A stretch of DNA of 31,389 nt, taken from assembly GCA_905397405.1 (NCBI GenBank), contig CAJPVJ010000186.1:2145-33533 (forward strand), read 5' to 3'. The translations under genes were made by a program, and so were the position numbers. Positions 22,186 through 31,275 of the stretch are shown piece after piece; positions within the stretch are counted from its first letter, which is position 1; each line of letters begins with the position of its first letter. This DNA is from Oppiella nova (taxonomy: Eukaryota > Arthropoda > Arachnida > Sarcoptiformes > Oppiidae). The notes under the pieces are model-generated. The model had not been told where the DNA came from and did no database searches. It saw only the letters and a list, made by a program, of their open reading frames with translations.

Positions 22186-22426
22186 TTATAAGATTGCATT
22201 TATTTTTGAAAATATTATCACAAGAATTGTAATAATGTCTACAATAATAGCAAGTATTTGTGAGTTTGGTTGTGAGAGTTGTGACCGAAAACGGCATTCA
22301 TTTAGTGGAGAGGATGTAGTGGTATGTGATGTGAAGAGTGGTTGCATCACATCAGAGCACAGATATCTTCCATCTGCTGCTGATGTGATACAAAGCGTAT
22401 CACAAAAACAATTCTCGATATTTTAG
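22186..22426 (-). CDS. Coding-like island open on both strands
   Basis: Minus strand: open from about 22422 to TAA at 22186-22188, about 78 codons. It begins with a Cys-containing part that includes ADGRYLC, similar to the D-x-G-x-Y-x-C signature of Ig folds. It then has a Ser/Thr-rich stalk and a hydrophobic segment (ILAIIVDIITILVIIF) close to the C-terminus, which suggests the end of a membrane-bound surface protein. Plus strand: ATG at 22235 to TAG at 22424-22426, 63 codons, Cys-rich (CEFGCESCDRK), with AATAAA about 35 bases downstream. The strand is undecided. I list minus because its layout is the more protein-like. Confidence 0.25.
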
Positions 22427-23420
22427 AAGTGATTTACTCTTTTAGACGACTAGTAATCACAATAAATACTTAAACACTATATTTAGTGATTGATTTGATG
22501 GCAGAGCGGAAAGGAGTGAGAATTGCTGGATATATTAAATTCTTTGCACATAAGCCATAATCAAATTGATTAGCACTTAAGGCCTTTATACTCCATATAA
22601 TGCCAAACGCTATGAAAAAGTGATTTAAATTCAAATCAAAACAACACGTGTTGTTGTATTAGAAGGAAGAAAATAATTGTGGGAATGAATCTGAAATGTA
22701 TTGAGCGGTTAGTGCCGGGAATGAAAGGTTGAGAGGTGTTGGGAACAGCAACAGGTGATAAACAGGGCATTCTGTGCGAGCATTGCGGGCTAATGTATGG
22801 CAATTGTGCGTCCAATGTAAGCCAGATCACGCTCATCAGCCCAGAACTGCATCCTATCCTTCACTCATGTTTGCATGACGTGAGCTATTTATGCAATATT
22901 GTGACGAACGGCACATACATGTTGTGCCATACGCTCGTGATCTGTGCCCAACCAGTATAGGCTCACCTTTTCATTTAAATAACACTTCAATTGTAATCTT
23001 TGGTTCAAAAGTCATTAATTTTCTTGCTCACAGATATAACTCACACACAAAACGTGTATCCCTTTCATACAGTATTATTCAGTAGCTCTTGTTATCTAAT
23101 TCTAACATATTTTTCACAAACTTATAAAGACTCATTTTTTATGTGAACAAAACTGATTGAAAAATACTACAATTTTATTCAATTTTCGCCTTATTTTATT
23201 CACCTAAGACTTTGTTTTTATTAAATTTATTATTATTAAGAAAATATTTTCATTCAAATTTGAAAAAATAATTTTATTTATAAATTCATGAATTCACAGC
23301 TGAGATAACTTAATATCCAGTCATGATATCCATGATATAACTTTTAGAACATGAATTTCTATATAAATATACTTACATTGTATTTATTGTTTGAAAAAAT
23401 ATTTTAAAATTTTGCTTTGG
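22427..23420. other. Stretch without a supported gene
   Basis: A GC-richer patch at about 22700-22960 is open on plus (Cys-rich, 22736-22960) and partly on minus, but it has no ATG at the head of the frame and no clear splice sites. The rest is AT-rich. Confidence 0.4.
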
Positions 23421-23421
23421 G

Positions 23422-23455
<34 letters not shown>

Positions 23456-23456
23456 G
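23421..23456. repeat. (TC)n microsatellite with one TTT interruption
   Basis: TC repeats broken once near 23437. Confidence 0.95.
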
Positions 23457-25904
23457 GAATCAATTAATTTATTTTTAAGCCAAAATGTTTCACCTGTTGG
23501 TCGGCTGTGTTTGTGTTGAATTGTGTTCAAGAATATCAATTATATTATAATAGTCTGAACATTATATGCATTTTATAAAATGTTTGTTCTTAGTATCCAT
23601 TATTTCATTTTAGAAAATTATCAAAACATGCAATACTTAAGCAAAATTAAATTCTAAAAAGCAGTGAAAAAATCCTGAATCATTTATTAGATATAAAGCA
23701 ATCGTTTAAACATCCATAAACTTGTAAAGTAGTGGTTGAATAAAGTGGCGCTCATTTAAGCTATTAATTGTAGATTGCAGAATAAGCTTTAATAAGGTAT
23801 AAAATATTTTAATCATTAAAATCAATTTAATAATAAAACATTTAATTGATAAAAAAAACTTTAAAATAGTAATCTGTTAGGCTTAGGGTTTGGTTGAGGC
23901 ATTTGCTATATTAGGAATATAATTTTTAAATTATAATATTAATACATTCTATATTCAATCAATAATTTTGTACACATCTTATTATAACACAATTCTGTAT
24001 TTGAAATATACTGTAGAGATATTGAGTCTATAATTTATAAACCATATACTAATTATTAATGTGCAATTACTAAATAATTTCAAAATCCAGGAATAGTATT
24101 AAGAGATATTTTTGACAGATATTTATTAATTTAAGGACAAAATCATATTTTTGGTCTATACTTAAGTGTAACGTTAAAAATAATTACTTTTATATTATTG
24201 TTATTAGTATAATGTACAGAACCCTTATGAATTACAAACCAAAACATCCGTTGCTACTTTCATACTAATATATTATCACTCGGCCAAGGGCCCGGAATCT
24301 TATGGATTACATACCGGCTCCCTATGATAAGCTACTTTTAATATTAATCTTTACATTTGCATTGAATTAAAGTAGAGTATTTTTTGATAAGAATTTTATA
24401 TCATTTATAATTTCACTGATTTTTTTCTGCAGCTGTTCCTCATTAGACTGAATATATTATTACATATTTTAATGTATTATTTTTGAAGAAATGTTTTATA
24501 ATTTAAAATATCTTTAATATACAAATGTCTACACTTTTAACTTTACATTCAATTTTATATCATTTTAAAAGTTATAAATCTATTGAAACTAAAAAATAAC
24601 AGATATAATACATTTATTTTTCTCTAGAGTTTACCATTCTTAAGAAATTTTTAAAAGTAAGATATGTTTAATGAAAAGTTTAGTTATTATAAATTTCTTT
24701 GTAGAAATATACTAAATATTGAGAAAAAGAAAACTAAACGATTGTTTTGGATGACTATTGATTAACACTACAAGTTATAGACTATAACCCTTTAAAATTC
24801 ATTACTATTGTAGAAGTCTTACGTGAATTTTTAAATAGTGATTTAAATTTTATTCTTTAAAATACACATTTCTTGGTTATACTAAACTTTATAGGACTGA
24901 TTAGTTTTAAAATGTTCTATTACACCCTTAACAATTATTATCACTAGTGTGTGAAACGATTTATTATTATATTATGAAAAACTACGTATTTTATATCAAA
25001 CACACGTTAATAAGACGCAATTTTCATTTAATAAAAGATTCACAAAACTAAAAGCTATAATTTTCCACTTTTCTATTCATTGGACTAATCCTTTAAGTAC
25101 TTTAAACACAAAAGCATTGATTATTTTAAGATGAGAATTACGTGAAAAATAGCGAAACATATTTTGTGCTCTCATTTAATGGACATTAAGCGAAACCATC
25201 TGTTTGTCGGTTCATATTAAGCGTCAATAAAACGAAAAATTTGGCGAAGATTTGGCTCAAAGGCATCGATATTTGCAGTTTAGGTCCGTTTAGAGAGCGC
25301 TAACAAAATACGAGTCAAAGAGAGAACAAGATTTTGTACTTTAGCTCAAAATATATTTTATGGTCGCAAACACATAACACATCTATTATGGGATAAGGTT
25401 TTCAATTAGATTTACATACAAACGAATACCTGGCCTTTTAAATGCCGGGCCCGACAATAAATTATTTGCTAAGTGTTTCCGAAATGGACTAAATTCGTGA
25501 TTTTCACATTAAGCTTCATTTGGAAAAAGCTTTCTAAAACAGATAATGCATCGGGGTATAGGAGTGCACCCATTATACCACTCGAGTCACTCATTTATAA
25601 TGATAATTGTATGGCCAGACTATAGGCGCAAACAACTGTTCTCTCCAAAGGTGGCAATAATTTCTACTCTAATAGCAAATAATTGGATAAAATTAATTTT
25701 ATTGCTATCATTTTTTATCCACTATTTTTTCTAAATGTGTTTACAGAAAGCACAGGGTGTTCGTTGAAATATTTGAAACTCGCATAATAAATATCGCAAA
25801 ACAAATTAGTGAACAAATAATTACAACTAAGGCTAAAAGTATTAAAGAGAGACTAAAACTAAATTATTTGTTAATGAATATCAGAAAGAAAAAGAAAGAA
25901 TGAG

Positions 25905-25910
<6 letters not shown>
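23457..25910. other. AT-rich stretch with no gene seen
   Basis: Nothing with coding character. Two short GC patches (about 24283-24325 and 25440-25455) stand out but show no structure or frame. A frame at 25546-25734 is hydrophobic low-complexity sequence from T-rich DNA. Confidence 0.5.

Positions 25911-25945
<35 letters not shown>
25911..25945. repeat. (TC)n microsatellite
   Basis: About seventeen TC units, uninterrupted. Confidence 0.97.
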
Positions 25946-25947
<2 letters not shown>

Positions 25948-26155
25948 AATAGAGTGTAGAATTTGATTCAATTAAATTCTATTTTAACACTGAATCCCTG
26001 GCACCTAACGTTATGGAAATTCATTGATTTTTGAACAATTATCTTAATTTATGTTATTTGATAATTTATGTGCAAATCATTTATGTTTATAATAAAAACG
26101 AGATTTAATTCAAAAATTATTTTATTGATTTATAAAAAAGATAATTTGAGTTGAG

Positions 26156-26456
26156 ATGACAAGCGAAGAGCCAAATCACCCGATTCTGGACAATGACATC
26201 AAAGTGAATCTCTCGCTCGACCGACAGGTCTCACGACATCCTGAGCTGCAAAGAAGGCATTCATAATAACATTCATGTCTTGAGTCGTAACGAAGACATT
26301 CTCATTGAGAGTCGTATCGATCAGAACGGATCTAATGATCTCAAAGTCTTCAAAAACAATCAATTCATCAAACATGTGGTCAATGGTGTGAATAAACTGG
26401 ACGGACAGCAAGAATTCAAAGAATCGTGACTTGTTTCTCGACGTTTTGGTTACCAA
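26156..26456 (+). pseudogene. Coding-like remnant, possibly frameshifted
   Basis: GC content and codon texture suggest coding origin. On plus, an ATG at 26156 opens MTSEEPNHPILDNDIKV and reaches TAA at 26264-26266. A second plus frame, open from 26208 to TGA at 26427-26429, carries NEDILIESRIDQNGS and FKNNQFIKHVVNG, with many purine-first codons as in real genes. One frameshift or a very small intron would join them. On minus, 85 codons (26456-26199) are open without an ATG at the head and with AATAAA at 26126-26121, so a minus-strand terminal exon is the alternative. No family is recognised. Confidence 0.25.
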
Positions 26457-26806
26457 GTCTTAAGTGTCTTATTTCTGTTTGGTCTCTAGTTACTTAGTTT
26501 AGTTGTTTTATAGCGTGTCTTATACTGTTGACTATTCGTTTTGTATCTCAATAGAGAGAAATACGAATCAAACTTAATAAATAATTCATTTAAAATCAGT
26601 TTAATTTTTATTAAAACATTATTTATATTTTATAATTTGAATTAATTTACATTAACTGTTATTAATAGAATCCGATTAATTTAATGGATTTTATGTTATA
26701 CATTATAAATGATATATTGAAAGTTAATTATAAATATTTCTTTGCAAATGATAGCAAATAAGGCAAATATACAGGTATTTTGTTGAATAAATTTACGTAA
26801 AAGACT
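26430..26806. other. AT-rich stretch, likely 3' UTR or intergenic
   Basis: No frame. It contains minus-strand AATAAA near 26608, which could serve the terminal exon to its right. Confidence 0.4.
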
Positions 26807-26893
26807 TTAATCTTGCGTTGATTTCGTTTTTGATTTGGTTGTCGTCTGTTTGGGTTTAGACATCAATTGCATCATCTCCAGGAAGTTCAGGAG
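26807..26893 (-). CDS. Probable terminal exon, unknown protein
   Basis: Reading minus, a good acceptor (ttgacttacag) precedes 26893, and the frame then runs LLNFLEMMQLMSKPKQ into a Lys/Thr/Ser-rich tail ending KSTQD and TAA at 26807-26809. GC content at third codon positions is far above the very AT-rich flanks, which is the main evidence for coding. The frame is also open further upstream to about 26940 (FSRRLRLLDLQ), with a second possible acceptor before 26918. The remaining exons should lie to the right in the AT-rich region, but I could not find them. The basic tail is typical of small RNA- or DNA-binding proteins, yet I name no family. Confidence 0.38.
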   Translation of the reverse strand, partial: LLNFLEMMQLMSKPKQTTTKSKTKSTQD

Positions 26894-26929
26894 CTGTAAG
26901 TCAAGTAATCTTAGTCTCCTTGAGAAATT

Positions 26930-28466
26930 AAGTTCAGGAAATTATTGTTTGTTTTTTGTTAAATTTAATTATTAATATTAACAAAGTTAAAAGAACAGTT
27001 TTTAGTAAATTAAAGTAAATTATAAAATTGAGCAAGCACTCGGAAATAGTAGCCAGAAAATTTCAAATACAGTATATTTATTTAAATACTTTTTATATTT
27101 CTAAATCATTTAATACTATCTTAAAATCATTTAATACTAATAATAGGCAAATATTTAATTATTAGGATTTTTAATTTATTTCACAATTTAGAGCAAATTC
27201 ATTATTTTATTATAAAATTAATCAAATATTTGAATTGGATCATTATGTAAAATATTAAAGTATCTTATGTTCATATAAAATGCAAATAAGAATATAAATG
27301 TACTTTATAACATATAATAAAACACTTATAAGACAATTTTAATTAATCGTCATGAATTTCGTAAGAATTTTATCATAGATTAAAATAAAATCATTAAGTC
27401 ACTTCTGAAAGATAACAAAATTTATGATTATAGATAATTAATAACACAATCCATATAAAAGCACTCGAAAAGATAAATGAATTAAGATTTAGTGAAACTT
27501 TAGTGAAAAGTGAGAAAAAGAGCAATAAATTAAAACACAAATTCTTGAAACACTTGTTTATATAAACGTGAAATAGTCGTGAAAAGTTGTGTTTAACATC
27601 AAATTGAGTTTAAACTGTATAAAGAGCTAATCGGCAAAACTTCTGGGCGTTCGGACCCATACATCGATGACATTTGAAACACAAAACTCTTTAACTGTTT
27701 TTTGGATCTGTGTATCCGTTAAAGCAATAAATAAATGTCAGTAATAGTAGTATAATACTGATGATATGAATTGCTTTTAAAGTATTACTTAAGTATAGCA
27801 TATGTTCATATGTTACCCATATGTACGTTCATATACTGTATGTATGGATATGTATGGACTCATACCCGTATGGACCCGTCTAACCATTCATAGCATAGCA
27901 TAGTGTGTGTGAACTATCATTGCACAAAACTTTAGTTCAAATATTTGGTCAATTTATAAATGATTACTATTAGGTTAAATGGCAAATATTTTTAATTGCA
28001 CTTTGCTCTAAGCTAATAAAATTAAGCATTTCAATTGATAAGTAAGTGAAATATAATAAGTGAAAAGTGGCATATTTGGCATTTGAACATTTAAACTGGA
28101 ATGGCATTGTATGGATAGGTTGCACCCTTGCACCCCTGTATAGCCTACTTTAGCCCTGTTTAGTACAGCATAGCATTTGACAGATGTTTGTGCGAAGGAA
28201 TTCCTCGTCACTCAAAACGCTAACCAAAAGCCAAACCAATATTTAGCACAATATATGATAAGAATAGGGAAGAGACAGATAGAGAGAGATGTCTGCAAAT
28301 TGGTTCACAAGAAATGCCACAAATAGTGGTCAATGCATACCCTGTAAACACTTGGGAACTCCTTGTGACTGCAATTTGTTAAGTACTGCCACTTCGAGTC
28401 TGTCGAACTCCAGCTGCCGAAGCCACTACTAGCACTCAAACCTGTGAGCGAACACACGATACCTAC
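26930..28466. other. AT-rich stretch, possibly introns of flanking minus-strand genes
   Basis: No coding frame is supported. If the donor at 28466 and the acceptor at 26894 belonged to one gene, this would be its intron. The N-terminus at 28677-28467 ends in phase 1, but the exon at 26893 is entered in phase 0, so the direct join does not keep frame. A further exon would be needed. Confidence 0.3.
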
Positions 28467-28677
28467 CGTGTGTTAGTGCTTCTGCAGCCATGAGCGCTAT
28501 GGCTTCGTATGCAAACGCCAAGGCAGCGAGGGTTCCCATCAATCCATTGCTGATCCTTCGGGACTGAGCGCATCGACACCTCATCGCTGACAATAATTGC
28601 GGGGAAAGGGATGACGACTGCATTTGTCTCAACACTTTCTTCTCGTCTTCCACTATGGAAAGCATCTTTCGTTGCAT
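28467..28677 (-). CDS. First exon of the downstream duplicate (copy A)
   Basis: The ATG at 28677 opens the same 48 residues as the upstream copy (MQRKMLSIVEDEKK, continuing to RRISNGLMG). It then departs into a hydrophobic, Ala-rich stretch (TLAALAFAYEAIALMAAEALTH) that could cross or line a membrane. A donor-like ACACG|GTAGGT follows at 28467/28466, so this looks like a first exon of 70 codons plus one base. Unspliced, the frame stops at 28429. Relative to copy B it lacks the HLH module entirely. Its putative promoter is the TATAAA at 28890-28885. The protein family is unknown. Confidence 0.38.
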
Positions 28678-28952
28678 CTTATGATCACTTCAAACCACTA
28701 GATATCAAACCGATGAGTACTTCGATCGTGAACTCAACGAAAACTTTATTCAAATCGATATAAACTGATCCAAAAAGTGATGTTTTCTATGTATGAGGAC
28801 TGCGAGTGCAACCACTTGTGTCTCGCAAACACTGAGTTGGAGTGAATGGTGTGAATGTCTGCAAACCACTGAACTCTCACACAATTTATAAGTTGTCGGA
28901 CCAGACAATCGAGTTGTACAGCACAGGGCTGTTTAGGGCGGGTATGTTAGGG
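28535..28952 (-). repeat. 418-bp direct repeat, copy A
   Basis: Aligns without gaps to 29082-29499 (offset 547) with eight mismatches. Reading minus, it contains a TATA-like element, a 5' leader of about 200 bases and the first 48 codons of an ORF. It is therefore a duplicated promoter-plus-N-terminus cassette rather than a transposon, and no terminal repeats are seen. Confidence 0.96.
28885..28890 (-). promoter_or_regulatory. Putative TATA box, copy A
   Basis: TATAAA on the minus strand about 210 bp before the ATG at 28677. A TTCAGTG initiator-like word starts about 18 bases downstream, somewhat close, and a TGCAG at about 30 bases is better spaced. The stop codon of the upstream HLH ORF (28886-28888) lies inside this element. 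Confidence 0.35.
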
Positions 28953-29224
28953 ATGAGGTCGACGGCTTCGGTGATGATCGTTAGTTTGGACACTCGCTTG
29001 TGTGCTATGGATGGCACACAATCACGAAGACGTCGGTACTCGCGATACCGAAGCATACGTTTGCGGTTCCGTCGCTCCCAACCCATCAATCCATTGCTGA
29101 TCCTTCGGGACTGAGCGCATCGACACCTCATCGCTGACAACAATTGCGGGGAAAGGGATGACGACTGCATTTGTCTCAACACTTTCTTCTCGTCTTCCAC
29201 TATGGAAAGCATCTTTCGTTGCAT
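28886..29224 (-). CDS. Helix-loop-helix protein, copy B ORF
   Basis: An intact 112-codon ORF on the minus strand. Residues 1-48 are encoded by repeat copy B. Residues 49-91 come from the 129-bp unique insert and form an HLH domain: a basic run (ERRNRKRM), helix 1 (REYRRLRDCVP), a short loop (SIAHKR) and helix 2 (VSKLTIITEAVDLI). The LR-x-CVP and VSK-x-x-II-x-EAV-x-LI patterns match bHLH and Id-type dimerisation domains. Counting back from helix 1, the DNA-contacting Glu of bHLH proteins appears to be absent, so it may be a weak or non-E-box binder. The last 21 residues are translated from the promoter of copy A. The exact subfamily is unknown. It would act in the nucleus as a dimer. Confidence 0.5.
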   Translation of the reverse strand: MQRKMLSIVEDEKKVLRQMQSSSLSPQLLSAMRCRCAQSRRISNGLMGWERRNRKRMLRYREYRRLRDCVPSIAHKRVSKLTIITEAVDLIPNIPALNSPVLYNSIVWSDNL

Positions 29225-29499
29225 TTTATGATCACTTCAAACCACTAGATATCAAACCGATAAGTACTTCGATCGAGAACTCAACGAAAACTTTATTGAA
29301 ACCGATATAAACTGATCCAAAAAGTGATGTTTTCTATGTATGAGGACTGCGAGCGCAACCACTTGTGTCTCACAAACACTGAGTTGGAGTGAATGGTGTG
29401 AATGTCTGCAAACCACTGAACTCTCACACAATTTATAAGTTGTCGGACCAGACAATCGAGTTGTACAGCACAGGGCTGTTTAGGGCGGGTATGTTAGGG
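29082..29499 (-). repeat. 418-bp direct repeat, copy B
   Basis: The upstream partner of 28535-28952. Of the eight differences, only one lies in the 143 coding bases, and it is synonymous (Leu TTG against TTA). The other seven are in the leader and promoter part. Confidence 0.96.
29432..29437 (-). promoter_or_regulatory. Putative TATA box, copy B
   Basis: TATAAA at the position equivalent to that in copy A, with identical flanks, about 210 bp before the ATG at 29224. Confidence 0.35.
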
Positions 29500-29736
29500 C
29501 TCACCAATAGAGGCACAACATATTCCTCACACATAAGACCTGTTCCTCACCACTGCACTCATGCTATGCTATACTGTACTACTCTATCATATATTCATGT
29601 ATTGCTGTATATTCTTGTATTCTGTATACAGTATTCCCAGTACTGAATAACTTTATACAGCCCTACCATCCCATCCCTGTCCCCTTCAGCCCATATATGC
29701 ATACATTCTCGATATTTCGTGATTTTATTTATTTAT
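29500..29736. other. Non-coding stretch between HLH locus and possible minus exon
   Basis: No frame of interest. It is rich in TACTGTA/CAGTA words. Three overlapping minus-strand AATAAA hexamers occupy 29737-29724. Confidence 0.4.
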
Positions 29737-29990
29737 TTAAAAATGTGATACTTTTCTCACAAAGTTATCACTGAAAGCGATGTCTGTGTCTTCATTCACA
29801 CGGACTGACACTTTGCCATCGATTGAATGGCCAGTAATTGGATGAATGAATGAATGAATGCATTGAGAGTTGCAGTCAATGTATGCGACGGTTGTGTCCA
29901 ACAGATGGCAAACGCTATCATTAGTTGTGTTTTGTTTGCAAACAAATGAATGGATTGAGTGATTGGCCGCACATTCAGACACCCGAAGTG
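29737..29990 (-). CDS. Possible minus-strand terminal exon beside FTSJ1
   Basis: The minus frame is open for 200 codons (30339-29737). The part opposite FTSJ1 is a shadow, but the frame continues beyond it. Its end is protein-like (GKVSVRVNEDTDIAF and FVRKVSHF) and its TAA (29739-29737) runs directly into three overlapping AATAAA hexamers. Such a gene would end 270 bp before FTSJ1 begins on the other strand and would have to enter by splicing from beyond FTSJ1 or overlap it. Against this, the middle contains an (ATGA)n microsatellite at 29842-29860, and acceptors are weak (AAAG or TCAG near 29815). Confidence 0.22.
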
Positions 29991-30009
29991 ACCACTCATT
30001 GACCACGAG

Positions 30010-30921
30010 ATGGGCAAATACAGTGCAGACAAACGGGACATCTATTACCGGATGGCAAAAGTCGACGGATATAGAGCCCGGTCTGCCTATAAACTGATCC
30101 AAATCCACGAGAAGTTCAATATCTTCGCGGGAGTGAAGAGATGTGTAGACCTGTGCGGAGCGCCCGGCAGTTGGTCTCAAGTATTGCATCGCTATCTCCA
30201 CAAAGACCTCAATCCCGACAATTGGGATGAGATTCGCATCGTTTCGGTGGACATACAGGCGATGGCGCCGATGGCAGGAGTGGTGACAATCCAGGGCGAC
30301 ATCACTCGCATGTCGACAGCCCATGAGATAATCGGACACTTCTGTGGCTCAGCAGCAGATCTGGTGGTCTGTGACGGAGCGCCGGATGTGACGGGTCTTC
30401 ACGACATCGACACTTACATCCAATCGGAACTCCTGTTGAGTGCAATCAATATCACGACTCATGTCCTGAAAACGGGCGGAACTTTTGTGGCGAAGATATT
30501 CCGCGGCAAAGACGTGAGTCTTCTGTGGACTCAACTGAAGATATTCTTCGCGGAAGTGATTATAACTAAACCCAAGAGTAGTCGCAACTCAAGTATAGAG
30601 GCGTTCGCTGTTTGTCGTCATTACTGTCCGCCAGAAGACTACAAACCATTTCTCTTCAACTCTTTCGTCGACCAAAAGTGTGACCAATATTTCCAAGACA
30701 TGAACAACGGATCCAATGAACACATCATTCCCTTCATGTCTTGTGGAGATTTGTCTTCATTTGATTCCGACCGCTCGTATCCATTGAATATCGAGACCCA
30801 TGAGTCGGTGCTGAGGGTGGTGTTGGGGGTGGTGTTGGTGTCGATAGTTATGGCCTCAGGTTGCGTTAGTGGTTATCTAGGCGGGATATTTCACCGTGTT
30901 TCAGAGTTCTTCAGAGTTTGA
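30010..30921 (+). CDS. FTSJ1: FTSJ1/Trm7 tRNA (ribose-2'-O-) methyltransferase
   Basis: The enzyme methylates the 2'-OH of nucleotides 32 and 34 in the anticodon loop of tRNAs such as tRNA-Phe, in the cytoplasm, using S-adenosylmethionine. It works with THADA/Trm732 (position 32) and WDR6/Trm734 (position 34). Length is 303 residues (human 329, yeast 310). The start [14 protein letters not shown] matches the family. The SAM site is CGAPGSWSQ at 49-57 with DIQAMAP at 81-87. The catalytic tetrad K-D-K-E is K28 (AYKL), D122 ([12 protein letters not shown]), K162 (AKIFRG) and E197 (SSIEAF). The family-typical CGDLSS and DSDRSYPL end at 259. The ORF is intronless. The last 35 residues are unusual: hydrophobic ([15 protein letters not shown]) instead of the usual polar, Pro-rich tail. 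AATAAA lies at 31037-31042. Confidence 0.97.
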   Translation: MGKYSADKRDIYYRMAKVDGYRARSAYKLIQIHEKFNIFAGVKRCVDLCGAPGSWSQVLHRYLHKDLNPDNWDEIRIVSVDIQAMAPMAGVVTIQGDITRMSTAHEIIGHFCGSAADLVVCDGAPDVTGLHDIDTYIQSELLLSAINITTHVLKTGGTFVAKIFRGKDVSLLWTQLKIFFAEVIITKPKSSRNSSIEAFAVCRHYCPPEDYKPFLFNSFVDQKCDQYFQDMNNGSNEHIIPFMSCGDLSSFDSDRSYPLNIETHESVLRVVLGVVLVSIVMASGCVSGYLGGIFHRVSEFFRV

Positions 30922-31275
30922 GAAGTGTTTGGTACTGTTGATGACACCAGTGATTGATTCATCATTTGTATCGTTGAATGAAATATAAAATTATATTTTG
31001 TTTTATTTATAATAACTAAATGTGTAATTTATTTAAAATAAATTCTTACAAATATCTTAAAAATGAATGCTTTTTAATGTTAACATAGATATGATACCAT
31101 TGAATAATATGGTATACAATACGAACTCAATTGCTATCATAAATTGAATTCAAGCTATTAATTGATTGTGTTTTACAAACTCCACGAAAGTGTGCGAGTC
31201 TTGTAAATGTGACCATGGTAAAGTTTATGTGAATTGATTGTGTGTTTATTGTGCGTCTATTTTTGCATTGAAAAG
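30922..31275. other. FTSJ1 3' flank
   Basis: AT-rich. It holds the likely FTSJ1 poly(A) signal AATAAA at 31037-31042, about 116 bases after the stop. Nothing else is recognised. Confidence 0.5.

Noticed and set aside
25546-25734. 62-codon hydrophobic plus ORF
   Set aside because: Ile/Leu/Phe-rich translation of T-rich DNA without splice sites, neighbours or motif; consistent with chance.
28842-29646. Plus-strand ORFs opposite the HLH locus
   Set aside because: They are repeated because the DNA is duplicated. The minus strand explains the sequence with an HLH domain and a promoter-like layout, so these are shadows.
30349-30534. 61-codon minus ORF inside FTSJ1
   Set aside because: Shadow of the well-supported methyltransferase frame.
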